Below are positions 33,961 to 43,368 of a DNA stretch of 64,000 nt, in pieces; position 1 is the first letter of the stretch; the number at the start of each line of letters is the position of its first letter. The DNA is from JBKEDC01 sp047972995 (GTDB lineage Bacteria; Bacteroidota; Bacteroidia; Bacteroidales; Prolixibacteraceae): the NCBI GenBank assembly GCA_047972995.1, contig JBKEBD010000002.1, positions 186,001 to 250,000 of the forward strand, read 5' to 3'. A model generated the notes under the pieces. The model saw nothing but the letters and a program-made list of their open reading frames with translations, ran no database searches and was not told the origin of the DNA. The position numbers and the translations under genes were made by a program.

Positions 33961-35859
33961 TTAATAAGCTCTACCGCTGTTTCCTTCGTAGAAGTTAATG
34001 TATGATTTGTTCACCACTTTGTTTCCTCCGGGAGTAGGATAGTTTCCAGTGAAATACCAATCGCCCGTGTCGTTCGGACAAGCAATGTGTAGATTCTCGA
34101 TGGTTTGATACACAATATCAACCTGTGCTTTACATCCTTCGGGTTTTAATTGTTCGGCAATCTTATCCGATATTTGTTCGGCTGAGAATGGGCGATAAAT
34201 ATCCTTCACATAGTTCACCACATCTTCTTTCGGTAGGTTTTCTTGTGCCTTACATCTTTGGTAAACCTCATCGATGATATGCGCTTGATTGCTTTCCTTG
34301 AGCAAGGTAATAGCTGCATCAAATGCTGCAAATCGGTTCAACTCTGCCATGTCGATGCCGTAGCAGTCGGGATAGCGAATTTGCGGAGCCGAAGAAACCA
34401 CAATTATACGCTTAGGGTCTAAACGATCGAGTATGCGCAGAATGCTATTCTTCAAGGTTGTACCTCGCACAATCGAATCGTCGATGATAACCAAGGTATC
34501 TTTATCTTTTTGAATCACGCCATAAGTCACATCATAAACGTGTGCCACAAGATCATCTCTACTCGCATCATCAGCAATAAAGGTTCGGAGTTTCGCATCT
34601 TTAATTGCCAATTTTTCTATGCGAGGCTGAATCGAAATAATCTCTTCAATATCGGCATCGGTAAGATGACCATTCTTTGCTCTCAATTGATTTTTCTTCC
34701 ACGATACCAGCTGATCGCCAACGCCTGCTACCATGCCATAGAAAGCAGTTTCCGAGGTGTTTGGAATGAAAGAGAATACCGTATTTTTAATGTCGCAATT
34801 AATTTTATCCATGATAGTTGGAGCTAGCAGTTTACCTAAGTTTTTACGCTCTTGGTAAATATCTTTATCGCCACCTCGCGAGAAATAAATGCGCTCAAAC
34901 GAACATGATCGGCGCTCTTGTGGCACACGTACCATGTTAAATGACACACTACCATCTTTACGAACGATTAGTGCTTCTCCCGGCTTAATTTGGTGAACAT
35001 CTTCGGCTTCCACATCCATCACTGTTTGAATAACAGCACGCTCAGAAGCCACCACCACCACTTCATCATCGATGTAGTAGTTTGCAGGACGAATTCCCCA
35101 TGGGTCACGAGTCACGAATGCATCGCCATGTCCTAAGACACCTGCCATAGCATAACCACCATCCCAATCTTTACTTGCACGCTCTAGAATATTTTTAATA
35201 TCGAGATTTGCCTGAATTAAAGGTGAAATCTCTTGATTGGTATAGCCTTCATTTTTAAAATGACGGAATCGGTGTTCGTTTTCCTCATCGAGGAAATGCC
35301 CCACTTTTTCCAAAGCAGTAACCGTGTCGGTGTAATTGGTGGGGTCTTGCCCAAGTTCTATTAATTTAGCAAACAGCTCGTCAACATTCGTAAGGTTGAA
35401 GTTGCCAGCCAATGCCAACGTGCGCGACTTCCAGTTATTCTGACGAACAATAGGGTGACAATACTCAATGCTATTGTTTCCAAAAGTACCATAGCGCAAG
35501 TGCCCTAAATACAATTCTCCAGCAAAAGGCAAGTTTTCATATGCCCATTCTAGGTTGTTAACATCCTTGCGGTCTTTAATAGCTCGCTTAATAGGTCGAG
35601 TAATTTTTGAAAACACATCTTGAATTGGGCTCGATTGTACCGAACGATAGCGGTGCATATATTCTTGCCCGGGCTTCATGTTTAGCTTCACACTCACCGC
35701 TCCGGCACCATCTTGCCCACGGTTATGTTGTTTTTCCATGAGCAGATACAGCTTGTTCATGCCATATTGCCACGTTCCATATTTTTTTTGATAATAGCTT
35801 AACGGCTTGCGCAATCGAATCATTGCGATACCACACTCATGCTTAATTAATTCACTCAT
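33961..35859 (-). CDS. Amidophosphoribosyltransferase family protein, long form (PurF-like)
   Basis: Class II glutamine amidotransferase joined to a phosphoribosyltransferase, the domain order of PurF, which makes 5-phosphoribosylamine in purine synthesis. The chain is 632 residues, against about 470-510 for canonical PurF. The N-terminal nucleophile would be Cys9 (HECGIAM) after removal of eight residues. RGQDGAGAV, LGHLRYGTFG and DPWGIRPANY match the glutaminase fold, and the PRPP loop is VIIDDSIVRGTTLKNSI. Extra segments lie at about residues 65-105 and in the last 110 residues. This long form is found in Bacteroidetes; whether it is the sole PurF cannot be told. It overlaps the SPOR gene stop by one base (TAATG). 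Confidence 0.85.
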   Translation of the reverse strand: MSELIKHECGIAMIRLRKPLSYYQKKYGTWQYGMNKLYLLMEKQHNRGQDGAGAVSVKLNMKPGQEYMHRYRSVQSSPIQDVFSKITRPIKRAIKDRKDVNNLEWAYENLPFAGELYLGHLRYGTFGNNSIEYCHPIVRQNNWKSRTLALAGNFNLTNVDELFAKLIELGQDPTNYTDTVTALEKVGHFLDEENEHRFRHFKNEGYTNQEISPLIQANLDIKNILERASKDWDGGYAMAGVLGHGDAFVTRDPWGIRPANYYIDDEVVVVASERAVIQTVMDVEAEDVHQIKPGEALIVRKDGSVSFNMVRVPQERRSCSFERIYFSRGGDKDIYQERKNLGKLLAPTIMDKINCDIKNTVFSFIPNTSETAFYGMVAGVGDQLVSWKKNQLRAKNGHLTDADIEEIISIQPRIEKLAIKDAKLRTFIADDASRDDLVAHVYDVTYGVIQKDKDTLVIIDDSIVRGTTLKNSILRILDRLDPKRIIVVSSAPQIRYPDCYGIDMAELNRFAAFDAAITLLKESNQAHIIDEVYQRCKAQENLPKEDVVNYVKDIYRPFSAEQISDKIAEQLKPEGCKAQVDIVYQTIENLHIACPNDTGDWYFTGNYPTPGGNKVVNKSYINFYEGNSGRAY

Positions 35860-36332
35860 TATTCAGGAATGTCTTCAGTAATTAATTGGGGATATTGAAT
35901 CTTATCGTACACTACAAAAGCATTCGGATAAGTATTTTTAATTTTATTTTTAATAAAAAGGGCCTCACTTTTGGTTCTACAGTCTCCTACCATGAGCCTA
36001 AAACTCGGACTTTTATATTCCATGTAGATTGGGAAATCTGAATAGTCGACCATGAATTGATTGCGCATTTTCAAGGCTTCATCGCGAGCCGATGTTCCTG
36101 TGAGCGATAAAATCTGCACTCGGTAGCCAAATACCGATGCCGATTCTTTGGTTTTGCAATCTTGGATATAGGTGTCAAGCATTTGAGCCACAATGGGCTC
36201 TTGCATCACTTGTGTGCGCTGAATAATAGAAATCGTGTCTGCATCGGTGCTGCTTTCTTGCGCTGAAACACGAGGTGTAAGAATTGTAAACACTGCTACC
36301 AGTGTAAAAACATATAGAATGAACCGTTTCAT
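35859..36332 (-). CDS. Exported SPOR-domain protein
   Basis: A 157-residue protein with a signal peptide (about 1-24, ending VSAQ) and a C-terminal SPOR-like domain from about residue 66 (FGYRVQILSLTG, PIYMEYKSPSFRLMVGDCRT, YPNAFVVYDKI). SPOR domains bind peptidoglycan glycan strands lacking stem peptides, often at division sites. Its stop overlaps the start of the PurF-like gene by one base, so the two are co-translated, though no functional link is obvious. A promoter box lies immediately upstream. Confidence 0.85.
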   Translation of the reverse strand: MKRFILYVFTLVAVFTILTPRVSAQESSTDADTISIIQRTQVMQEPIVAQMLDTYIQDCKTKESASVFGYRVQILSLTGTSARDEALKMRNQFMVDYSDFPIYMEYKSPSFRLMVGDCRTKSEALFIKNKIKNTYPNAFVVYDKIQYPQLITEDIPE

Positions 36333-36337
36333 TAGGG

Positions 36338-36345
36338 CAAATATA
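36338..36345 (-). promoter_or_regulatory. -7 box abutting the SPOR gene start
   Basis: The minus strand reads TATATTTG, ending 6 nt from the annotated ATG at 36332. Transcription would begin at or next to the start codon, giving a leaderless mRNA, or translation would begin at a later codon. Confidence 0.4.
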
Positions 36346-36406
36346 GTGTGAATTAATGAGCTCGGAAATTTTTAAGCCGGAAGAGTTACGGTAATTTAAT
36401 AAAAGA

Positions 36407-36447
36407 AGCTCCCTCTAACTCCCGCTAAAGAGAAATCGGAGGGAGCT
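36407..36447 (-). terminator. Terminator after glmM, built from the dispersed CCCTC palindrome
   Basis: The outer arms AGCTCCCTC / GAGGGAGCT match perfectly, and the minus strand continues into a T-rich stretch. The internal part GGGAGTTAGAGGGAGCTT matches the repeat family at 8441-8472 and 58324-58349. Confidence 0.75.
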
Positions 36448-36453
36448 AATATC

Positions 36454-37833
36454 TTACAATTCTTTTATCTCTGTCATAATTCGCTTTGCCAAAGCATTAG
36501 CACTTTCTAAGCTAGTCGATTCGGCATAAATACGAATGATTGGTTCGGTATTCGATTTGCGAAGGTGAACCCACTCATTGGCGAAATCAATTTTCACACC
36601 ATCGATAGTAGTTACTCGCTCATGTGCATATTTCTTTTCCATCTGCACCAAAATAGCATCTACATTGATATCGGGAGTTAATTCAATTTTATTCTTCGAA
36701 ATGAAGTAATCAGGATATGTTTTGCGCAACTCTGAACACTTCATGCCCAATTTTGCCAACTGTGTTAAGAACAAGGCAATACCTACCAAAGCATCGCGAC
36801 CGTAGTGGCTTGCTGGATAAATAACCCCTCCGTTTCCTTCTCCACCGATAACTGCATTGGTGGCTTTCATTTCATTCACCACGTTCACCTCGCCCACAGC
36901 CGATGCCGTATGACTTCCGCCATGTTTCTCGGTAATGACGCGCAAAGCTCGCGATGATGACATATTAGAAACCGTGTTACCCAGTGTGTGGCTCAACACA
37001 TAATCGGCCACTGCCACCAAGGTATATTCTTCATTAAACATAGAACCGTCTTCGCTGATGATTGACAAACGATCAACATCGGGGTCAACCACGAAACACA
37101 CATCTACTTGCTGTTCTTTCACAATTTGGCAAGTTTCTACCAAGTTTTCGGGCAGTGGTTCTGGAATATGAGCAAACTCTCCAGTAGGCTCTTCATTAAT
37201 TGGCACAATGTTTTTTACGCCCAAAGCTTCTAGCAGCACAGGAATGGCCACACCGCCCACCGAATTTACGGCATCGAAAGCCACGGTAAAGCCCGCAGCA
37301 CGAACAGCTTTAGCATCTACCAAATCTAAATCGAGCACTTGGCTTACGTGTTCATCGGTGTAGTCTTTCTTTTTCATCTTACCAATGAAATCTACTTCGG
37401 CAAACTCGAAACTTTCTTCCTCGGCATACTTCAAAATTAAAGCTCCCTCTTCGGCATTTAAGAATTCACCTTTGCCATTCAATAGCTTCAAGGCATTCCA
37501 TTGCTTAGGATTATGGCTTGCGGTAAGAATAATTCCGCCATCGGCCTCCTCGGTAGTTACAGCAATTTCTGTAGTTGGAGTGGTCGCCAAGCCAATATTA
37601 ATAACGTTGGCTCCCATGCCCATGAGCGTGGCGCAAACTAATTGTTCTACCATCGGACCACTAATTCGGGCATCTCTACCCACCACCACTTTGGGTGCTG
37701 TTTGTGCTGATGCTGCAATCAGCCATTTAGCATATGATGCTGTGAACTTCACCACATCAACAGGAGAAAGTCCATCGCCAGACTTTCCGCCAATAGTTCC
37801 TCGAATTCCTGATATTGATTTTATTAAGGTCAT
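36454..37833 (-). CDS. glmM: Phosphoglucosamine mutase (phosphohexomutase family)
   Basis: Alpha-D-phosphohexomutase that probably converts glucosamine-6-phosphate to glucosamine-1-phosphate for cell-wall precursors. It is 459 residues. The phosphoserine is Ser106 in TASHNPKQWNA, the metal-binding loop is VDPDVDRLS, the sugar-binding loop is GGEGNGGVIYP, and the phosphate-binding loop is RKSNTEPIIRIYAE. The N-terminal SGIRGTIGG fits GlmM/archaeal-type enzymes. Phosphomannomutase activity is a possible alternative within the family. Confidence 0.88.
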   Translation of the reverse strand: MTLIKSISGIRGTIGGKSGDGLSPVDVVKFTASYAKWLIAASAQTAPKVVVGRDARISGPMVEQLVCATLMGMGANVINIGLATTPTTEIAVTTEEADGGIILTASHNPKQWNALKLLNGKGEFLNAEEGALILKYAEEESFEFAEVDFIGKMKKKDYTDEHVSQVLDLDLVDAKAVRAAGFTVAFDAVNSVGGVAIPVLLEALGVKNIVPINEEPTGEFAHIPEPLPENLVETCQIVKEQQVDVCFVVDPDVDRLSIISEDGSMFNEEYTLVAVADYVLSHTLGNTVSNMSSSRALRVITEKHGGSHTASAVGEVNVVNEMKATNAVIGGEGNGGVIYPASHYGRDALVGIALFLTQLAKLGMKCSELRKTYPDYFISKNKIELTPDINVDAILVQMEKKYAHERVTTIDGVKIDFANEWVHLRKSNTEPIIRIYAESTSLESANALAKRIMTEIKEL

Positions 37834-37989
37834 TTTGTGTTGTTATTTTAATAAATGATGCTGTAAATGTAGTACTTTCAAATAGAATACGAAGCTCTCC
37901 CCCTCTATCTTGAAGAAAAAGCCAAAAAGAAAATCGCTAAAGCCACTAAAAATTTATTATTATTGTATGATAATAGCAGCTTTTCAACC

Positions 37990-40221
37990 ATGAACTACAA
38001 CAGCGAAGAATTAACAGATCTTTTATCTCGCTTTATAAATACGACCAATCAGCATATTTTCCTCACGGGGAAGGCGGGGACTGGGAAAACTACATTTCTA
38101 CGAAATTTAGCGCTCAACACGCATAAAAAAATGGTAATTGCTGCGCCCACAGGCATTGCAGCTATTAATGCAGGAGGGGTTACACTTCATTCGCTTTTTC
38201 AACTTCCTTTTGGTTCATTCTTGCCCGACAACAATGGGCTCGATGTGCTCGAACATAGCACTGTAGCTTTCAACACCCCAAGCACCTTGTTTAAAGGATT
38301 TCATATGCACAAAAAGAAGCGCCAAATTTTGCAGCAAATGGAGTTATTGGTTATTGATGAAGTGAGTATGCTTCGTGCCGATTTGCTCGATACTATCGAT
38401 TTGGTATTGCGCAGTGTGCGACGAGAAAATCGTTATCCTTTTGGTGGAGTTCAAGTGCTTTTCATTGGCGATTTACTTCAGCTTCCCCCTGTGGTGAAGG
38501 ATGAGGAGTGGCTGTATCTTTCGAAATATTATAATAGCCCTTATTTCTTTGCTTCGCAGGTGTTGCAGCAAACTCCCATGCTTTATGTTGAGCTAGAGAA
38601 AATCTATCGCCAAACCGATGCTCGATTTATAAACTTACTGAACAACTTACGAGAAAATACCATTACGGCTGCCGATATTGATGTGCTCAATGGCTTTTAT
38701 CAGCCCGATTATCAGCAGAAAACCGACGATGGTGTAATTATGCTAACTACACACAACCGTATTGCCGACGATAAAAATGCCTCTACATTGGCCATGCTTT
38801 CAGGTCATGAGAAGCGATTTAAATCCGAAGTAACAGGCGAATTCAACGAATATAATTATCCTGCCGAAGCCGAACTTGTGCTGAAAGTAGGGGCGCAGGT
38901 CATGTTCATTAAAAATGACTATTCGGGCGAGCAGCTTTATTTCAATGGCAAAATTGGCTTTGTGGAATCTTTCAACGATAGCGGAATTACGGTAGCATTT
39001 AACGATGGTTCTGCATCGGCTGTGGTGGAACTTTACACGTGGGAAAACAAAAAATATGTGCTTAATAAAGGAAGTAACGAGATTGAAGAATCGGTAGCGG
39101 GTACATTCAAGCAGTATCCGTTGAAACTAGCATGGGCCATCACGGTGCATAAAAGTCAGGGGTTAACGTTCGATAAGGCAATTATTGATGTGAATCGCGC
39201 CTTTGCTCCTGGTCAGATTTATGTAGCACTTTCGCGCTTGCGAGATATTAGCGGATTAATTCTCACCTCGAAAATTCCCGACCAAGGCATCCCTATCAGT
39301 GAAACACTGAAAGATTTCAGCAAACGAAAAAAAACAACAAATGAACTGCCGCCAATTTTACGTGCTGCATCCGATGCCTATTTGCAAAACTTCTGCTTAG
39401 ATGCCTACGATTTTTCTCGATTGCTTTTTGAGCTTCGTTCTCATGCTGAAAGCTACAATAAAACCGAGAATAGATCGGAGAAACAGCAGCATAAAAATTG
39501 GGCATATAAACTCTTTGATGATACCCAAGATTTGAAAAAAGTAGCCGATACTTTTCGTAATCAGATACACAAAATTATTTACGAAAAGACCGACGGTTAT
39601 CTTGCCGTGCTTCATGAACGCATAGAAAAGTCTATTGGTTATTTTGAACCCTTAATCAAGGGGCAATATCAGAAAGTGCTTGATCATATGGAAAATATTC
39701 AGCAAACTAAAGGTGTGAAGGCTTATCGTTCGGAATTGGAAGATTTGGCAAGTGCATTCACCAATCAGTTGCAGCTCATTTATAAGGCGCAGTCTTTGCT
39801 GAAAGTTACGCAGGAAGGAAACAGCCTAGAGAAAGGCGATGTGAAAAAGCCAAAATTTAACCGAGTTACTTCTGCTCCAATCATTCGCGAAAGAAAAAAG
39901 AAGGAAACAAAGGCGAAGAAAATCCCCACGCATGAAATATCTTATGAGCTATTTAAACAAGGGAAAACAATTGCACAAATTGCCCAAGAACGCACACTGA
40001 TTAAAACAACTATTGAGGGGCACTTATCTAAATATATTGAAACTGGAGATATTGATATTAGTACCTTCGTTTCTGCCGACAAGGTAGAAACCATTAAGAA
40101 AGCGTTGCAAGGGAATTTGGGCGCGCAGCTCTCTGCTGTAAAAGAGGCATTAGGAAGTAATTATTCCTATGGCGAAATTAGAATGACTATCAGCCACCTG
40201 AAAGTCAAAGAAAAAGGGTAA
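37990..40221 (+). CDS. Pif1-like superfamily 1 helicase with C-terminal helix-turn-helix domain
   Basis: ATP-dependent DNA helicase of the Pif1/RecD-like SF1B group. The 743-residue form from 37990 has Walker A TGKAGTGKTTFL near residue 30, motif Ia AAPTGIAAINAGGVTLHSLF, motif II VIDEVSMLRADLLD and a C-terminal AITVHKSQGLTFDKAIIDV motif V/VI region with YVALSRL. From about residue 450 there is a long helical extension and then a basic stretch with a helix-turn-helix (YELFKQGKTIAQIAQERTL), as in the C-terminal domain of some RecQ-type helicases. An ATG at 37963 would add nine residues. The gene is monocistronic with a strong terminator. Confidence 0.88.
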   Translation: MNYNSEELTDLLSRFINTTNQHIFLTGKAGTGKTTFLRNLALNTHKKMVIAAPTGIAAINAGGVTLHSLFQLPFGSFLPDNNGLDVLEHSTVAFNTPSTLFKGFHMHKKKRQILQQMELLVIDEVSMLRADLLDTIDLVLRSVRRENRYPFGGVQVLFIGDLLQLPPVVKDEEWLYLSKYYNSPYFFASQVLQQTPMLYVELEKIYRQTDARFINLLNNLRENTITAADIDVLNGFYQPDYQQKTDDGVIMLTTHNRIADDKNASTLAMLSGHEKRFKSEVTGEFNEYNYPAEAELVLKVGAQVMFIKNDYSGEQLYFNGKIGFVESFNDSGITVAFNDGSASAVVELYTWENKKYVLNKGSNEIEESVAGTFKQYPLKLAWAITVHKSQGLTFDKAIIDVNRAFAPGQIYVALSRLRDISGLILTSKIPDQGIPISETLKDFSKRKKTTNELPPILRAASDAYLQNFCLDAYDFSRLLFELRSHAESYNKTENRSEKQQHKNWAYKLFDDTQDLKKVADTFRNQIHKIIYEKTDGYLAVLHERIEKSIGYFEPLIKGQYQKVLDHMENIQQTKGVKAYRSELEDLASAFTNQLQLIYKAQSLLKVTQEGNSLEKGDVKKPKFNRVTSAPIIRERKKKETKAKKIPTHEISYELFKQGKTIAQIAQERTLIKTTIEGHLSKYIETGDIDISTFVSADKVETIKKALQGNLGAQLSAVKEALGSNYSYGEIRMTISHLKVKEKG

Positions 40222-40266
40222 AACAAGAACCAGCCGCAAACGAAAGTTTGCGGCTGGTTCTTGTTT
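40221..40266. terminator. Strong bidirectional terminator with GAAA tetraloop
   Basis: A perfect 21-bp stem (core CCAGCCGCAAAC / GTTTGCGGCTGG) with a GAAA loop, flanked by A-rich and T-rich ends, between the helicase gene and valS. Confidence 0.93.
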
Positions 40267-40280
40267 GTTCAATAAGCTAA

Positions 40281-42896
40281 TTATTTCATCTTGGCAATTT
40301 GTTCTTCCAAGACTTTAATTTTAGCCTCAGCATCGGCTTGCTTAGCACGTTCTTTTGCTACCACAACTTCAGGGGCTCCACTCACAAATTTTTCATTGCT
40401 GAGCTTGCTCATCACCGATTTCAAGAATCCTTGTGTGTATTTTAGCTCTTCTTCTAGCTTGGCAAGTTCGGCTTCCATATCTACCATGTCGCCCATAGGC
40501 ACAAAGAAAGTAGATGATTTCACCAAGAATGACGATGCACCCGAAACTTCTTCGCTCACCTCGGTGTAGCTTGAAAGGTTTGCCATTTTCACTACTACCG
40601 AGTTTAAGTTCGCATCATATCCTTTGTCGCCCACCATGACGGCAAGTTCTAGCGTATCTTTGTTTGCAATGTTGTTTTTAGTACGAATATTACGCACGCC
40701 CGAAATGATTTCTTTGGTATCTTCAAAAACGTTCAAGAATGCTTCATCGTAAGGTTTTGCTTCAGGCATTTGGCTCACCATGATGCTCTCGCCCGCTTTG
40801 CGCTCTTTCAACAATTGCCAGATTTCTTCTGAAATGAACGGCATGAACGGATGCAAGAAGCGCAATACTTCGTCGAAAATATCAATAAGTTCATCGTAAG
40901 TTTGCTTGTCGATAGGCTGTTGATAAGCCGGTTTTACCAACTCGAGCAACCAACCCGAGAACTCATCGCGCACGGTGTTGTAGGCAAGCATGAGAGCTTC
41001 CGAAATACGGAACTTGCTGAAGTGGTCGTTGCTTTGTTCGAGCACGGCGCTGAACTTTTGGCGGAACCAGTCGAGTGCCACTCGTGAGTGTTCGGGCTGC
41101 GCAATGGCATCGCTCACTTCCCATCCTTGCACAAGGCGGAAAGAGTTCCAAAGCTTCGTAACGAAGCCCGCTCCTTGCTGAGGCAGGCTTTCATCGAACA
41201 GCAAATCACCACCTGCAGGCGAGCAGAGCAACATACCTACGCGCACGCCATCGGCACCGTACTTGGAAATCAAATCTAATGGGTCGGGCGAGTTGCCCAA
41301 CTGCTTACTCATTTTTCTTCCTTGTTTATCGCGCACCATCCCAGTGAAATAGACATTCGAGAATGGTTTTTTGCCTTTAAACTCATAGCCCGCCATAATC
41401 ATGCGAGCCACCCAGAAGAAAATAATATCGTGTCCTGTCACCAAGTCTGATGTAGGGTAATAATAGTCGATTTCTTTGTCGCTGTCGAAGCCATCAAACA
41501 CCGAGATTGGCCACAGCCACGACGATGCCCATGTGTCAAGAACATCTTCATCTTGACGAAGATGGTCGGCAGTGATGCCTGCATTAAGAGCTTGCGCTTT
41601 TGTTAAGGCTTCTTCGGCTGATTTCGCCACTACAAATTCGCCGCTAGGCAAGTAATAAACCGGTATGCGGTGCCCCCAATAAAGCTGACGAGAGATACAC
41701 CAGTCTTTCACGTTCTCCATCCAGTGGCGATAGACATTTTTGAATTTCGCAGGGTGGAATTGCACTTCATCGTTCATCACCGCATCGAGAGCTATTTGCG
41801 CCATGTCTGTCATTTTCAAGAACCATTGCGCCGAAAGTTTCGGTTCAATCACACAGCCTGTGCGCTCTGAAGTACCCACTTTATTTACATAGTCTTCCAC
41901 TTTGTGGAGATTGCCTTCTGCTTCAAGCATTGGAATTATTTCCTCGCGCACCGCAAAGCGATCTTTGCCCACAAACATACTGGCAGCTTCGCTAAGCGTG
42001 CCGTTGTCATTCAGAATGTTAATGCTTTCGAGATTGTGGCGCATACCGATTTCATAGTCGTTGATGTCATGCGCAGGCGTGATTTTCAAGCAACCTGTTC
42101 CGAACTCCATATCCACATATTCATCTTCGATGATTGGGATTTTACGACCAATCAAAGGCACAATCACTTTCTTGCCTTTCAGGTGGGCGAAGCGTTCATC
42201 GTTGGGGTTGACACACACGGCAGTATCTCCCAAGATAGTTTCCGGACGTGTGGTGGCGATGATTACATGGTCGGTGCTGCCTACAATCTGATATTTCAGG
42301 TAATATAGTTTCGATTGCACTTCTTTGTGAATCACTTCTTCGTCCGACACGGCGGTGAGGGCATCAGAGTCCCAGTTCACCATGCGCACACCACGATAGA
42401 TTAATCCTTTTTCGTAGAGTTGTACGAAAGTGTCAATCACAGCTTTGCTTCGGGTTTCATCGAGGGTGAAGCAGGTGCGATCCCAGTCGCAGCTTGCACC
42501 GAGTTTCTTCAACTGTTCCAAAATGATACCGCCATGCTCGTCGGTCCATTCCCAAGCGTGTTTTAAGAATTCATCGCGCGATAGGTCGAATTTAGAAATT
42601 CCTTTTTGTGCCAAACGATTGGTTACCTTAGCTTCGGTAGCAATAGAGGCGTGGTCGGTACCGGGTACCCAGCAAGCATTTTTCCCTAAAAGACGAGCAC
42701 GACGTACCAAGATATCTTGAATGGTGTTATTGAGCATATGCCCCATGTGCAACACTCCCGTTACGTTTGGTGGAGGAATCACCACCGTATAAGCCTCACG
42801 TTCATCGGGTTCAGAATAGAAGAACTTTTGTTCCAACCAATATTTATACCATTTGTTTTCGATGCTTTGCGCATCATACTTGCTTGGGATTTCCAT
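40281..42896 (-). CDS. valS: Valyl-tRNA synthetase
   Basis: Class I synthetase charging tRNA-Val, 871 residues from the start MEIPSKYDAQSIENKWYKYW at 42896. The HIGH motif is in PNVTGVLHMGHML and the KMSKS motif is GRKMSKQLGNSPDPL. The editing (CP1) domain contains TTRPETILGDTAV, and the anticodon domain and a short C-terminal coiled coil (LEEELKYTQGFLKSVMSKL) follow. An in-frame ATG at 42929 adds 11 residues without family support and is rejected. A -7 box lies at 42973-42980. Confidence 0.97.
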   Translation of the reverse strand: MEIPSKYDAQSIENKWYKYWLEQKFFYSEPDEREAYTVVIPPPNVTGVLHMGHMLNNTIQDILVRRARLLGKNACWVPGTDHASIATEAKVTNRLAQKGISKFDLSRDEFLKHAWEWTDEHGGIILEQLKKLGASCDWDRTCFTLDETRSKAVIDTFVQLYEKGLIYRGVRMVNWDSDALTAVSDEEVIHKEVQSKLYYLKYQIVGSTDHVIIATTRPETILGDTAVCVNPNDERFAHLKGKKVIVPLIGRKIPIIEDEYVDMEFGTGCLKITPAHDINDYEIGMRHNLESINILNDNGTLSEAASMFVGKDRFAVREEIIPMLEAEGNLHKVEDYVNKVGTSERTGCVIEPKLSAQWFLKMTDMAQIALDAVMNDEVQFHPAKFKNVYRHWMENVKDWCISRQLYWGHRIPVYYLPSGEFVVAKSAEEALTKAQALNAGITADHLRQDEDVLDTWASSWLWPISVFDGFDSDKEIDYYYPTSDLVTGHDIIFFWVARMIMAGYEFKGKKPFSNVYFTGMVRDKQGRKMSKQLGNSPDPLDLISKYGADGVRVGMLLCSPAGGDLLFDESLPQQGAGFVTKLWNSFRLVQGWEVSDAIAQPEHSRVALDWFRQKFSAVLEQSNDHFSKFRISEALMLAYNTVRDEFSGWLLELVKPAYQQPIDKQTYDELIDIFDEVLRFLHPFMPFISEEIWQLLKERKAGESIMVSQMPEAKPYDEAFLNVFEDTKEIISGVRNIRTKNNIANKDTLELAVMVGDKGYDANLNSVVVKMANLSSYTEVSEEVSGASSFLVKSSTFFVPMGDMVDMEAELAKLEEELKYTQGFLKSVMSKLSNEKFVSGAPEVVVAKERAKQADAEAKIKVLEEQIAKMK

Positions 42897-42972
42897 GTAT
42901 TTAAAGTTGCAGTCCCTTCCTGCTTCCACTACGGAGAGAGCTGAAAGACACTAGGTTTATCTAATAAAGGTG

Positions 42973-42980
42973 CAAAAATA
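42973..42980 (-). promoter_or_regulatory. -7 box of valS
   Basis: The minus strand reads TATTTTTG, 76 nt before the valS start. No clear -33 TTTG. The remaining gap to 43330 holds no gene I can support; a short frame at 42970-43203 has no recognisable features. Confidence 0.45.
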
Positions 42981-43330
42981 CGAAAATAGTTTAGATTTAA
43001 ATGAAAGGGTGGCTGCTTGTGTTTATATTCGAGAAGTGGAGAGTTCTTTTCGCTGCCTAAGGACCGGATTTGCATCCAATCTACCACAAGTCAGACCAAG
43101 CAACACAGGTGCACTTACATTTGGGGTTGATATCGTATTGGTTTGTCAACACCATACGCTACAAGTTGAAGAGTCAAGGAATACGAGAGGAGGTAAGGCA
43201 TAAGATGAACACCAAAAATTTGTAGTGCACAGATGTGAAAATCAAAAAAATGTGAGTGTTGGTACTTAGGAAGTTATGGAGATTGGGTTGCAATGTGGGC
43301 TAAGAACTAGCACTTTTTGTCGGGGTTTAT

Positions 43331-43338
43331 TATCTTTG
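43331..43338 (+). promoter_or_regulatory. -7 box of dsbD
   Basis: TATCTTTG, an exact TAnnTTTG, 30 nt before the dsbD start codon. Confidence 0.5.
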
Positions 43339-43368
43339 TGAACCTATTTACAATAAAAATTAAAGTTC

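Noticed and set aside
42897..42929. Upstream start for valS (11 extra residues)
   Set aside because: The extra residues do not resemble ValS N-termini, and the ATG at 42896 gives the standard start.
42970..43203. A 77-codon frame between valS and dsbD
   Set aside because: It begins inside the valS promoter region, has no recognisable motif and no conserved-looking composition.
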